From the NCBI GenBank assembly GCA_037957365.1, contig JARHVA010000123.1:496001-560000 (forward strand): a stretch of DNA of 64,000 nucleotides. The letters run 5' to 3'. The notes beneath the pieces are model-generated. The model saw only the letters and a program-made list of their open reading frames with translations, was not told the DNA's origin and did no database searches. The translations under genes were made by a program, and so were the position numbers. Of this stretch, positions 47,093 through 59,974 are shown one piece after another. The DNA comes from Torreya grandis (Eukaryota > Streptophyta > Pinopsida > Cupressales > Taxaceae). Positions within the stretch are counted from its first letter, which is position 1; each line of letters begins with the position of its first letter.

Positions 47093-48229
47093 TGTAGAAA
47101 CCCCTATTTCCCTGATCTCTGAAACTGAATATTTTTTGACTATTTTTTTGTGTATTTTGATTTTTTTGTGTATTTTGGCATGAAATAAAGAATGCAAAAT
47201 TTTCAAGCTAATTTCATATACAATTCAAATAAATAAATATTGAAGCAGTAAAAACTTATAACTGGCTAATCTAAGATCTTATTGTTCGTTTCAAATGATT
47301 ACAATAGTGAATCTCTATCATGCAACAAAATAATATAAATATTGTCTCCAAAAACCTAATTTTTCTGCAAATCTGAAAATAACCCTAGATCTGGTATGGC
47401 TCAGGTTGCTGTGTCAACACACACAGTCGCTGACATTGGTTACTCTACCACGGTCGGTTGATATACTACCGATGTTGGTCTCTGTCGGTTGGTCTACTCT
47501 GTTGACATCAGTATGCAGTCGACCGATGTCGGTCTCTGAGCTGCCTGCAGCACTGTCCGACTTGCTACTGAACGGTATGGATTCCGTACAGTAATAGATA
47601 AAATAGTATGGCCTATATGCTGGATGCCTAATCTCAATAAATATGGTGCTAATATGGAAGATCTTAATCTGGGTAATTACTGAATCAAAACCTAATGAAA
47701 TAAATACCTGTAAATCTCTATGACAACCTCTGTGTGAAGTTATCTCTCAAACTGGCAATAGATCAGCTGATATCTCATAACCTATGAATTTCACACACTG
47801 AAGATTACACATTATCTAATGTAGATCGAATACTGGAACCCTTGGCTCAGTCTTCTCAGAAAATACTTAGCAAAATTCTTGTCTTCAATATCAATAATTT
47901 TCAATAATATTGCACTCCCTCTAATGGGAAACCCTTATATCTTCTAAAAGGTGCACTTGCCCTAATTAGGGTTTCATAATTAAGAATTAGGGTTTCATAA
48001 TAAAAAATAGGCTAAATAATTAATATTTAATTAAATCAATCAAATATTAATATCTCCCTCAATACATGTCTGAAAGAGTTCGAACGAAAGCCAACTGGAA
48101 AAATTCTGCTAGTCGAAGCCAAGCCAAGCTCCATCAAGACCCTCTATCCATCCTATCAGCCTACGAAGGTTGCATAATAGGATAATCATCATAAAACAAG
48201 ATCACGCTAAAAAAAAAGGGGACATTACA
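47093..48229 (+). mobile_element. Solo LTR, 1137 bp
   Basis: Starts TGTAGAAACCCC and ends GGGGACATTACA (ends TGTA...TACA, with CCCC/GGGG facing), flanked by perfect TAAGG duplications. No internal coding sequence, so it is a solo LTR left by recombination. It contains a cluster of GACAT(C/T)GGT-like words at 47425-47540 (ACCGATGTTGGT, GACATCAGT, GACCGATGTCGGT) resembling the palindromes of element 3, although the LTRs are otherwise different. Orientation is arbitrary without internal genes. Confidence 0.85.
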
Positions 48230-48234
48230 TAAGG
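48230..48234. repeat. Target-site duplication of solo LTR, right (TAAGG)
   Basis: Identical to 47088-47092. Confidence 0.9.
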
Positions 48235-51200
48235 ACATGTTATTAAAAAACATTAATTAATAATTATCATCATTGAGTATTTAGTTCCTTATAATATTCA
48301 TTAATTAAGAATAACGATTGGAAAAGTCACCACATTTAGGAGAGTCACCACTTTTGGGAGAAGGCATGTCATTTGATAGAAGGTCACAATCCTTGGAGAA
48401 GACATGTCATTTGGTGGAATACTATGAAGGTATTTATATTCAACATTTGGTGAGAAGGAAGGGCACCCAATCATATTCATCAAACATGTAATTTTGTACA
48501 AGCATCAACAAGGTTCTTAAGGACATGACCCCTTAATTACACACATGATCTCAAGGAGGAAAACCCTTGTTATCAAACCCAAGGATGAAACCCCTTGTAG
48601 TGTAATTTTGTAATATTTAAAATTCGTATTTAGGAATAAATAAGTAATCCAATTTGACTTTATTATTATTTAAATTATTATTTTATAAAATATTATTTTA
48701 AAAAGGAATTTTGAGAAAACCAAATTAATGTAAAATATTTTGATTTGTAATATTACATATAATGTATCTAAGTGATTCTTCATTATCTTATACCATCCTC
48801 AAAATCCATTCATGGCCCTTTGATCAGCTAAACATTTTGTACTAGCTTCAAAAAGGTCACACCTTCATTCTCCTTTTGAACTGTGTTCTAGTGTGCCTGC
48901 ATAACATGATGAATTGAGTGGGTTTGAATATATATATATTTCCAAGGATATTTAGAGTTGAAACTTCCTCGTAAATGTGTTGGTGCAAAGAAGCAATGAT
49001 ATTTCAGTCTTAATAACCATATTTGCACTTTTCAAATCCCAAAACATTGGGTTGCAACTTCAAGAGAAATCCAATGGTGTCAATGTTCAAAGTTAAATGT
49101 CTAGGCATGAAATCATTGTAATGGTTTCAAGATGAAAATGGTCATGGATCAATGAGTATTTCTAGAGCACCTATAGTCAAATAAAGTTGAAGAAAAGGTA
49201 AACAAGCCTAATTGACCTACAGGACTGTGTAGGGAGACAGTGAAGGTAGAGGTGGTAAGATGCTTTGAAAATGCTAATAGACTTGAGGATAGTGAGAATG
49301 AGCTCTTGATGAGGACTAGCCATTGATAAGACATCATGGTGTAGTTGAAAGAAGTCAAACTCAAGATCACATGAGCAAACCTGTTCAATGAATACCTACA
49401 ACCACCTATATTGAAGAGTGCCTTGGACAATGATGTTTGTGATGTTTGAAAGTTATAAGGCATTAAGGGAAGTACTAAAATATCAATAGCATGATAGGAA
49501 TTTTAAGAGTTTTAGTTTTTAAATTAGGGCTCCTAAATCACCAAGATTGCAAACCAATACTAAATGAAGGCCACCTAAAGGTCTGTACAGACTAAAAAGA
49601 CCAACTAGCATCAGACCTCAAGTTGAAGAGTAAAATGTGTATCAAGGACACTCATGTTTATGAAAAATAGGGCATAATGTTATTTGAATACCAAAATAAA
49701 TGTTGAAGGATGTCAATGTAGAGTCATAACCCTGCATACATAATTCACAAACCTACAAGACTGTTAGTAAACAAAAGGCTAGTTTCAAGCCTAAAAGAGC
49801 TTGGTAGAACACATGAAAAGAAATAGGAAGCAACACAATTAAGTTTCAAGTTAGTGAGACCTTTTGATATCAAAGAGATCTAAGAAAGGAGTAGAGTAAA
49901 TGACCAAATAGGGGTCACAAGCCTAATTGCATACACACAGTCCTTAATACATGTCTAGAGACCCAACTAAGAGGGAGTTACTTTCTTGAGAGAGAGAGGT
50001 CTGTGGGGATCTGAGAAGAAAGTGAAAAATTTGAAAAGAGTTTCATAGTGATTATAGAACTGCATAAAACTCTCAGACTCACCGAAAGTAAAGGAAACAT
50101 TGGAAACCTTGCCTACTCAACTAATTGCATGCACATGGTTGATTGCTCATAGAAGGTACTTATTGTTTGAGAGGTTGAAAAGACTATATAATGACTAAAG
50201 GAGAGTAAGGTATTTGAAGATGATTTAATGGTGATGACATTTTTCCATCAGACCTTCAAACTCAAGCAACAAAGAGTAGATCATGACAAACCCTGTTTAG
50301 GCCCAATAGGTCAAATTGAATGCAAAAACCTATAGGGCAGACCTAAAGAGATGGATAGTCAATTGGAGTTAGGATGAGACTTTGGATATCCTAAGAAGAT
50401 GACAAGTCTGCACAAACATTTCATGAAGACCTATATCTCTTACAGTGAGAGAAAAAAGAGAATACATTCAACTAGGGTATGTTATGCAAGTTGACTCAAT
50501 AATCCTAGGCTTGACTAAAGAGAGTGTAGGAGACCTAATGGATATAGTAAGGTTTGGATAACAATGGGGATAAGTCAATGAGGTTTTTATTGACCTCCCT
50601 AAAGTGTTTAAAAGCATAGTCAAGCTCAAAATTTACACTTTCAGGCCCCAACTCCCCTAGACCTCACTAGCATAGCCTACCAACTCGTGAGGTTGTCAAC
50701 TTTTGCTCATATCTCACATGAGAAACTACATGGTGGCTTAGTATTTTAGGAATGAGGAGGCACCCTTGTGAACTCATGATTCATGGTATTTTTTTGTTCA
50801 TCTAAGGCCTCTCTTTTATGAACAATCCTTCACACCTTGAGGCACTTTCAGGCTACCTAAGAGAGCTAAAATGATCATGTGAGAGGGAAATGGATTTCTA
50901 TGCCTCCAAATGGATTGGATAAACTTCCAAATGACCTAAAACATGTCAAAAATTCTCCTGAGCATCACCCCATGCCACTAGTTTGTACAAGATTATATGG
51001 AATAGGCCAAAAATACTATTTTTAGCTATTTGAAAGCTTCGTACAAGGTGTTAATTCTCTAAAATTGACATGGAGAATGGGGAGGAGTTAATCTAACTGA
51101 ATCACACATTTATTTATGGTTTGGCATGTGTGGGAAACCTATAGAGTCAATTTTTAGTCTCTAGGTAGGGAGGCCTAATTGAGACCTAGTTAGGAGAGAA

Positions 51201-52960
51201 AAGTTGCAGAAAAGTACACTTGCACTCACCCTCAGGACATGAAATTGAAATTGAAGATTTAAATCCATACTAAGTCCTAGAATGTACCTTTAAATTATTA
51301 TTACTATTAATAATTTTATCTACACAAGGAGGTTTGCATGATTTTAGGGCTACAAAGAGTAAAGCCAATTTTGGGCTTTTAGTGTAGAACGAGTTATTGG
51401 AGCTAGTTTGAGACTCCCAAATGGATTGTTACAGGTATGGTATGATGTGAATAGACCACCCATGAATATAAAATGATCTAAAGAAGATGAATTCAAGTTT
51501 TGACACTTGTATGCAAGATTGTCCTAAGGAGATGAAGAGTCTTCTAGACACCTAGCAAGAAAAGGAAGTGATGTGTCAAAGAGAACCTGAGAAGATCAAC
51601 TAAGAGGTATCAAGAGTAGATAAAAGGTGTAAGAGAACCTGATCTAACCATAAATAAGGCCACTTGTCCTTCAACATGCTAAGGTAAAGGGTAGCTTTGG
51701 ATAGTTAGTCAAGGTATCAAGCAAATATTCTAACTCCTACGCCACTTGGAATAAGGGAACATTTTTAGAGGAGCTACACATGGCATTTAGGACTTGTTAA
51801 GGTATTTTCATAACTCCTATCTTGTTTTTACCTCATGAGACACTTGTCAAATCTCTCTTTCTCCTACGCCTTTCTCTTTTTTTCTCTCTTATGCTATATA
51901 TTGATCCTTAATTGGTTAAGTTTGTATCCTCCACTTGGGTATGGTGAAACCCTACCCATTTTTAGCCTTTGAAAAATAAAGAACAACTTGGTTTTACCTT
52001 CTCCATGGACTATTTCAGTGTGCATTTTAGATTAGTTGATATTGCTAAGTGATAGATTTACTTCCTTAGCATGTTGTCCTTGTTATCATTCATATTCAGG
52101 TTTGAAAGTCTTTTTTTAGGTCTCTTTAAGTGTTCACATCAAGTGTGTATGAGTTTAGTGAGTTGTCTCTTCACTAGTGTCATGCCATGACCTCTTGAAC
52201 TAGTCTTCCTAACACAAGCTTGCTTCACAAACCTCCATGAGAAATACTTATGTAGAAAGGCAGAATTGGATTAGTGTCATGTGCAAGTTAGGCTCTTGTT
52301 TGAAATGCAATTGCAGTTGGTTGGTAGTGATTAGTTCATATTTGGTACATCAACTCAATTAAAGTAGGTTTATCTCCCTTTTATTAGCAAGCATTAGAGT
52401 AGTGTTTGAGCCTAAGTGATTCAACAAGGGGAATTAGCCCTTCAACTAGAGGTTTATCCCCATTATAGATAATCCACAAGTCTAGGGATAACCCCATTGT
52501 TTCACTCAATTGGAGTAGGCTTGAAATACCATCTCCAAGGGTGAAAAATTGAGTGACAACAAGAACCATGTGAGATATATGTATATAATAAATTGTGCTT
52601 ACTAGGATACCTTTTTATTGAATATCTATATGTATAGAGGCCAACCAACCTCTCACCCAATAACCCCTCGATATGCTCAAGCTGAGACTTTACACTCCTA
52701 TCCTCACTATGCTCAAACTAATCTATAGTGGGGTGGGGAATAAGGGTCATACATAAAGAGGGGGCTCTTCCCCTCCTAAAACCTTGTTAAAGATAGAGGG
52801 GAGGGGGAGGCCCACATAGATATATAGGGGTAGGGGAGGTGGGAAATGGCCCATATATATATAGTTTCCCTAATCTATGGCCAACCTTGGTACACTCTCT
52901 CTCAACATTAGATTAGGTTACTCTACTACACCCCACTCCAAAGTAGATAAGATGCACACA
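48235..52960. other. Stretch without recognisable genes
   Basis: Degenerate, probably transposon-derived DNA. At 48320-48440 two related words (GAAGGCATGTCATTTG, GAAGACATGTCATTTG) repeat. At 51840-52010 a C/T-rich run, TGCTATATATTGATCC and AAATAAAGAAC look like an LTR promoter and polyadenylation region, but no LTR ends were found. All ORFs here are short and unrecognised. Confidence 0.4.
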
Positions 52961-52966
52961 TATCTT

Positions 52967-53096
52967 AGATAAATATACTTAAAAGATGCTAAGAGATATC
53001 ATTTTCTAGGTGCCTATTCCACTTGTGTTACAAATCCAATGTAATGTAGGTGCCTAAAAAATGATATCTCTCGACATCTTTTACATATATTTATCT
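52967..53096 (+). mobile_element. MITE-like palindromic element, copy 2
   Basis: Two 49-bp arms, 52967-53015 and 53048-53096, are inverted repeats matching at 41 of 49 positions, around a 32-bp loop. Arms begin AGATAAATATA. Outside the GATAAAT/ATTTATC ends stands TA on both sides (TTA|GATAAAT and ATTTATC|TA), compatible with a TA target duplication. No ORF. Same family as 12978-13101. Superfamily uncertain; Tc1/mariner-like insertion is only suggested by TA. Confidence 0.7.
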
Positions 53097-53109
53097 ACAT
53101 TACCACTAC

Positions 53110-53550
53110 AAACAAGATGTCTTGATATGTGTGAGAGAGAAAATCCAAAACCTCTACTCTCCCCTATCAATATTAGGAAATATATCCCTCCCCCTCTCCC
53201 ATACAATCTCATCTTTATGATTCATTGATAAGAGTAGGTTAGATGGGTCTGTATTCACCTATCCCTTAAAGAAGATTGAGGCAACTATCTATAGTTAAAT
53301 TATACCAAAGGACTTACCTATCAGCCCCCTACCCTATATTCCATTTGGTCACACCACCTCACCCATTACATATGCTATGGTATGATATATTTGTATTACC
53401 ACCTTAATATATATCCTTTGAGAGATTGAGATAAGAGAGAGAAGAGCCAAATCCTCTCCTCTACCATATCAATATGAAGAAATATAGACTTCTCCCCCTC
53501 TTCCCCTCTCCCCTATCATATCTTCTTTATGATTCATTGATGGGGGCTGT
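53110..53550. repeat. Two diverged direct repeats around ATGATTCATTGAT
   Basis: 53125-53235 and 53425-53548 share GAGAGA...CCAAA(A/T)CCTCT, CTCCCCTATCA and TTTATGATTCATTGAT at about 300-bp spacing. Noncoding. Confidence 0.6.
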
Positions 53551-54799
53551 ATAGTATATGCTAGTAGATAGTTAGTTATATATAGATATAGTCAGCAAAC
53601 ATTTCCATCATACTAGTCAATAGAGAATAAATAGTAGGTGTTTATATCTATATATAGGGCAAGTACTCCCAACATAGACTCTTTGCTATCAATAGACTAT
53701 AACCAGTAGGTGGGAAACCCTATAATCTATAGTTGGCAATCATTTTTGACATAGAGTATTCTCCTTACCAACAATAGTCTATAGCTGGTAGGTGAGCATC
53801 TATATCTATATCTGGGGAGTCATCCTGATGTAGATGTTGTTACAACACTAGAATAGTCCACCAATAGTAATAGTTTAAATTATGGTACCACACTAAATAG
53901 ATAGTTTGTAGGAACTCCCTTGTGTACCTATTATAATTATAATATATGGGTTAGTTGATTATGAGCCACCCCAAGTGCACGTCTCTAGTCTCTAGTCCTC
54001 TTGGCCATAAGTTATAGTTATTTATATAATATATAGTTCTCCTTGCCCAAATAGATATAAAGGAGGAAAAAACCCACTGAGCTAAGCTAACTAACTATAT
54101 ATAGTAGCTATATATAGGTTGGTTCATTGTTGTAGACCAACACCCCATAGGATAAAGAGCATGAACATAAATAGAATAGAGTCGAGCCATACTCAGATAG
54201 TCTCAACAAGTCATTGATCATAATAAAGTGGGTAGAAGCATTGGTACAATTTTATTTGTAACCTCACCAACACACAACCTACACCCATATAGGAATTATC
54301 TCAGCTAGATCTTATAGACCACCTTTTGACTATAGATAGGCCATTATATTCTATAGTAAGGACCTATAGACCTTAAGTAGAGGGGGAGGGGTTAGATTTG
54401 AAGTGCCTCTTTTCCTCCTTGATGAATTCAAACCTAAGGGTAATGACTTATATAGATATGGGGTAATTAAATCTACCTATCTGATGGAAGTGATTAAGTC
54501 AACAATTGGGCATCCCATTTGTTGGGATTTATATCATGAGATATAGTGATAGAGTCAGTCAATAACATAAAAATGTTTGGTGTCTATCTCAACTAGGACT
54601 AGAACTAGTATCTAGGGAGGGGAAGGGAAAAGGGGAGGTGTCTATGTGGGTGTTTGGTTAGTCATAGGTTCTAGTTGGGTGACTGGACTATAGATGTAGT
54701 ATAGACCCATAATTCATTTCATTAGAGATATATAAAACAAATAGGGAATCTTGTTTTGTTAGAGATATATATAGAATAGATAAGGGACTCTATTCATTT

Positions 54800-54801
<2 letters not shown>

Positions 54802-54874
<73 letters not shown>
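54802..54874. repeat. (TA)n microsatellite
   Basis: About 73 bp of TA repeats between GATATATA and TAGATAGG. Confidence 0.95.
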
Positions 54875-54876
<2 letters not shown>

Positions 54877-56573
54877 TAGGGCACTCCATCTCATTAGCCA
54901 CTTTGTTTCACCTATTGGAATGGAAAGGGATTACCAGACAGGATAAAGGACATTCCCCCCATCCAATCGATCAACCAATATCCATTATATCTATTATACA
55001 CTCTATTGTATTATTAGATAAATAGAGAAGGTGTTAGGGTGATTTGTCAAGAGATAAGGTAGATAAGAATGGGATCATATCCTATCTATGGGGTAGGGAT
55101 AGGTGTGCTTAAACAAAGAAGAACTAAATGAGTTATTTACCTTGACTAATATTTTATATTATTCTATTCGCTAGGTAAATGACTCAAACATTTACTCCTT
55201 TATGGTGATTCAATATGTTCCAAAACTCATTTTAGTATTTCAATACATTCCATAGATTTGGTGATTCAATATGTTCTAAATCTCATTATGGTAATTCAAA
55301 ATGTTCCACAATTCATTATGGTAATTCAATATATTCCACAGATTTGGTAATTCAATATTCAATTCATTCACCACTAATTTGATCTCTAATATATTTTTTG
55401 GGAGTGTCAACATAAGCATATAATGCACCATTCTTTCTTTCCATAAATTTTATGCCTAAAAATATTTGAGGCCCCTATCTCTATCCACTTATCTAGAATC
55501 TCTATATAGGCTAGTCGTTCAAGAGATCAAAGGGGAGGGGCCCCTATCCATATGTGGGGAACTCAATTGAGAGATCAAGAAGATAAGGAGGGGAAAGAAG
55601 TTGAGGGACCCTATCTAGATAAGGGGCACCATCCTAATAGAGGAGGGAAAAGTATAATATGAAAAGAGATTCATGAAAGGGGTCTCTACTCGAACACTAC
55701 TCCATTGGTTTGATATATTGCAAAAGATGAGAGCTTCTGGTAGTGTCAGTGAAGCAGGGGAGGTGGGTGAGGGTTGTTAGGACTTCCCTCAGTCAACATT
55801 GAGGCTCAACCTATACTTTTACATCTAGGTATCAATCCAATTGATTAGAATTGTGAGAGACTCAATTGTAGAGGGAAAAAATATGGGATGGAGGAATTGT
55901 AGTATTTAGATCTAGAAAAGGTTAAAGAGAGGGTGATAAATTTATGCATTTGACAAACTCCACAACCCCAACCTATTGAGTGTAGATTGGAATAAAGATT
56001 AAGTAGGAAGAGGTTTTCCTTCTCTTGAAAAAGATGCTCATAAACACCCCTCCTTTGTCAATTTGGGGCATTTATGCACTCAATCACCCACCCAGATCTG
56101 AAATAAAGGGGTTAAGGTTGATGATTACTATATAGTCTCCAACTTAACCCCAACAGTGTTCTATATCTAGTTGGGGGCCCTCTCTTGACACCTCTACTAA
56201 AATAAAGGGGGGATGAAGGAGGGAAAATAAATTATGGCTCGAAGGTGTGAGCAATAACCTTCTCTTGATGAATATCACTTGAAGGTGTGAGTGATAGCCC
56301 TCTCTTGACAAAGATGTGAGCACTACCAAACCACTCAATTGATATATGCCTTCCCTCAACTACAACCACCCTCCCAATGAAGGTGGCTCAATGGTGTGAC
56401 TTATAGCCCTCTCCCAATGAAAATATAAGTGATAGTGAAGAAATTGATCGATAGATGACTTTTCTCAACCATAACCCACCTAACCCCATCTGTAAATATC
56501 TAGGTGGGTGGTCAAATGCCTAAGGCTCTCACACTAAATCTGCACTCATTAGTATACATAAGATGATACCCCC

Positions 56574-56597
56574 TATATATATGTATGTATGTATGTA

Positions 56598-56630
<33 letters not shown>

Positions 56631-56667
56631 GTTTGGAGCACTCATTCATATATAGAGGATAAGGGCC

Positions 56668-56709
<42 letters not shown>
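56574..56709. repeat. Compound microsatellite (TATG)n, (TA)n and (GT)n
   Basis: TATG/TG repeats 56580-56606, TA 56606-56630, then after 40 bp (GT)n at 56671-56709. Confidence 0.95.
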
Positions 56710-56710
<1 letters not shown>

Positions 56711-56976
56711 ATGCCATTCATCTATATATAGAGTATAGGGGTTTACCTCTCCCTTAAAGGTCAAGGAGGGAGAGGTTATCCCTCTCTCTTGATCAAATGG
56801 TAGTGCCAACTATATATCTACACACTCTCCTAATGAAGAGGGGTTGAGGGTGAATAATATTCGATGAGTATAAATGACCTTACTTGCCTAAAGGTCTAAC
56901 CCTATCCCATTCATGGTGAAAAAGTTCATTCAAGAATTATCCCACATAATGCACCCCATCACTTCCCTTTAGATGA

Positions 56977-57245
56977 AAGGGAAGAGGTTTGTATGGATAG
57001 AGGAGTGTGAGAAGGCCTTTTAGATTCTGAAAAAGCACCTCACTAGTGCATCCATCCTTGTGGTTCCCAATCCAATAGAGGACTATTTAGTTTATATATA
57101 TGCCTTTAAGGATGACATTGGAGTTGTTCCCATGGAGAATTATATGGTGGTGGCTTATTAGTCATAAAATTTCAAGGACTATGTGGACATGATTATTGTA
57201 TTTATTTTGCATACATTTTCTGAGGTTTTTCCTTATGAGTTACGT
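56977..57245 (+). pseudogene. Gypsy RNase H fragment
   Basis: KRFVWIEECEKAF, LKKHLTSASILVVPNPIEDY, LVYIYAFKDDIGVVPM and VVAY match the RT-thumb/RNase H junction of chromovirus-type gypsy elements (F.WT.ECE.AF..LK..LT.APIL..P, VY.DAS..G.G.VL.Q, VAY.SR.L). The first RNase H Asp position reads Tyr/Ala. Stops occur. No RT lies upstream; instead an RT start lies downstream (57297-57530), so the element is scrambled. Confidence 0.8.
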
Positions 57246-57296
57246 AACATGCCCCCTTGCTAAAATATTGACTTTGCCATTGATTTTGTGTCTAGG

Positions 57297-57530
57297 TTTG
57301 AGCTGATATCCAAGGCTCTATATAGGATGATCATGTTGAGCTAATGAAACTCAAGATTAATTTATAAGATCTTTTACAAATGAGCCATATACACCCAAGT
57401 GTGTCTCCTTAGGGTACACCTTTGATTTTCATTAATGAGGAAGATGGATCTCTCCATATTTGCATCAATTACTAGTTGTTTAATAAAGTGACTATTAAAA
57501 ATTGGTATCCTATGCTTCATATATGATTTG
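57297..57530 (+). pseudogene. Gypsy RT N-terminal fragment
   Basis: FELISKALYRM, then in another frame ELMKLKINL, LLQMSHIHPSVSP, GTPLIFINEEDGSLHICINY and FNKVTIKNWYPMLHI. This is the start of gypsy RT (ISKAPYRM..., LL.KG.I.PS.SPWG.PV.FV.KKDGS.R.C.DYR.LNK.TIKN.YP.P.I). Ends before YXDD. Several stops and one frameshift. Same lineage style as the RNase H fragment just upstream. Confidence 0.8.
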
Positions 57531-57835
57531 GTCATGTTTGGGTGTTAATACCATCATGGATGAACCATGATGGATGTTACACACTTGTAAGAATGACATG
57601 ATCAATTTGACCTATCCCTCCCAACCTTTTCAATCAATAGGCATAAATGTTTTTCCTTGCTTTTGAATCTAGATCATCCATTTTAGATAAGATGTTTTCC
57701 CAATAGAGAAGTTGCATTTCCAATAAGATCACCTGAGAGTGATGATTCTTTATAGATAATATGTTCACTTGGGAGTGAATCAATGAATGTTAAGTCGGGA
57801 GTGAAGCTTTAAAAATGGATGTCGATCATCCCATT

Positions 57836-57913
57836 GATCTACTTGAGTAATGGAAACCATTGATCCATCTAAGTAATGGAAACCACTGATCCATTTGAGT
57901 AATGGAAAGGGAA
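57836..57913. repeat. 26-bp tandem repeat, three units
   Basis: Units begin GATCTACTTGAGTAATGGAA, GATCCATCTAAGTAATGGAA and GATCCATTTGAGTAATGGAA at 26-bp spacing. Confidence 0.85.
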
Positions 57914-58710
57914 AGGAGTTACCCTATTACAACCATTTTTTTTCCAATCAACAGGTAGGTGAGGTGTCTTAGAGGAAAAAATAAAATAATAGGTAGACAG
58001 ACAACAAGCAGGGTTCTTAGACATTGAATCAATCCTCTCTTACCAAGAAATTGACAAGTAGAATCACAATCATTTAACACTATAGGAACCACTACCACCA
58101 ACTAGTTTCCCACATCTTGACACCATCAAGTAGTTTACCATAGGTTTTTCAAGACTACGTTTCTTTGAGAAGACTACATTTGTCAAGCCAAACATGCCAT
58201 GATGAGACTGATTGTTGATGGACCAATATTTATTCCATTGGGCCAAATTTTAGATGGACTGATCTTTGGTTGGTGGTAATTATTCCATTTTAATAGATTA
58301 GTTAGTAAGGATAGCTTGAACCTTAACAATTAGTAATTAGTTATTATAGTCATTAGTTATTCAGGTTATCTCAAACAATTAGTTTAGTTGTAATCAATAA
58401 CTAGTTACTAGTTAGTCAGGCTAAATCGAATAAGGATTGGGGTTGGGCTTGACTAGAATATATGGTAAATGATATTGGATAGATATTTTTTCATTATTAC
58501 CCCTTAGCCTCTTCCCCCTCCTTGACCCCAACTTAAGCCCCCTATTTATATATGGAGGGGGAGGCTCGTACCTATAGATATATAGGGGCATGCACATAAA
58601 TTACCAAAATGAGAAAGGGCCCCTAACTATCTATATTAGGGTAGAGTTGGTGATTATATATATTTTACTTCCACATACACATATGATATATCTAGTTGGG
58701 CCCCCAAATA
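57914..58710. other. Low-complexity zone, no gene seen
   Basis: Noncoding, with short TTAGTTA/TAACTAG words repeated near 58310-58420. Confidence 0.45.
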
Positions 58711-59285
58711 CCCTCTCTATATATGGGGTGGTAAGCAGTCAATATTATAAATGATCGATATCTACATAAGGGATTGGCCATGTGCCCCATATATAGATGG
58801 GGCTTCTCTCCCTCAACCTATCAACTGAGTGACCACATCTTATCCATATAGGTCCATTGGTTGAGCCTTCCTTTGCTATTTCTATATATATAGGGATTCG
58901 ATAAATTTATGTCCTCTAGCTATAATGAATGCATTTATGTCCTCTAGCTACAATGAATGAACAAAAATGATTGAATTGATGTGAAGATAATATATCAACT
59001 CTAATCAATCTAAGGTTTTCCCTCTTTAAGAAACCTACTATATACTATATATATAGCTCTTGACCAACAAGAGAATTATATTATAGGGTGTAGGGACTAC
59101 TCGCATACCCACCATATCTATATATATGGGGTGAGGAAGCAGTCAATATCATAAATGACTGATATCTATATAGGGTTCGACCAAGTGCCCCATATATAGA
59201 TGGGGAATCTATACCTTAGCCTATCATCCGATTTCCCACATCTTATCTATATAGGGATATTGGTCGAGCCCTCATCTCCTATTAC

Positions 59286-59324
<39 letters not shown>

Positions 59325-59343
59325 GGATTCAAGAAATTTATAG
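58711..59343. repeat. Direct duplication: 58711-58913 and 59113-59343
   Basis: Both copies read TATATGGGGTG, AAGCAGTCAATAT.ATAAATGA, GATATCTA, AAGTGCCCCATATATAGATG or GTGCCCCATATATAGATGGG, TCTTATC.ATATAGG, and GATTC.A.AAATTTAT. The second copy has gained (TA)n(CA)n at 59286-59324. Confidence 0.75.
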
Positions 59344-59974
59344 CTTCCCACCCCTTTCCCATTTATAGATAGACCTCCTCTCCCTCCTCTCCCTCCTTGA
59401 CCCCAATGTCTACCTTATCTAATTCCCCCATACCCTCTATACTATAAATATGGGGTGGGTGAGTAGACGGTCCCCTACACCCTAACCCTATCACTCTCCA
59501 TATCCTTATCCTTATAATATAATTGAATCCTCTATATAGATAGGGCTCTGGTGTTGGCCTATGTCTATGGTGGGGGAGTGAAATAAATATTTGATGTGAT
59601 TAGACATGAGCACGTAGCAGTCATCAAGCATTTGGGTGTCACAAGGTCACAAACCTCCATTTTTTTAATGGAGTGTTTCGTGTGACTAAGCAAATCCATT
59701 GGAATTTAAAATTAGACATATAGATAGAGTCCTTGAGTGCCTCTCTCCTTGAGTGTTGTCAATAAAATCAACCCATATAGGGAATTTAGGCATTTATGTC
59801 CTCTAGCTACAATGAATGAACAAAATTGACTGAATTGATGTGAAGAGAGTAGAGCAACTCTAATGAATCCATGGTTTTCCCTCTTTGAGCGACTTACTAA
59901 ATGCCCATCTATGTATATCTTGACCAACAAGAGAATTAGGTTATATGGTGCAGGGTCCACACACATACCCACCT
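58930..59974. repeat. Direct duplication: 58930-59114 and 59790-59974
   Basis: Copies share GCATTTATGTCCTCTAGCTA, CAATGAATGAACAAAA, GAATTGATGTGAAGA, GGTTTTCCCTCTTT, TTGACCAACAAGAGAATTA and CATACCCACC. Interleaved with the 58711/59113 duplication, it makes this a patchwork of amplified segments. Confidence 0.75.

Larger units (their letters stand above)
53551..56940. other. Low-complexity TATATAG/G-rich zone, left part
   Basis: Dominated by CTATATATAG, ATAGATAGG and AGGGGGAGGGG words, without coding sequence. Contains imperfect repeats of GAAGGTGTGAG..ATAGCCCTCTCTTGA (about 56160-56420) and GGTGATTCAATATGTTC (55200-55350). Confidence 0.5.

Noticed and set aside
49149..49463. 104-codon minus-strand ORF
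   Set aside because: No recognisable motif, poor codon pattern and degenerate surroundings; could not be supported.
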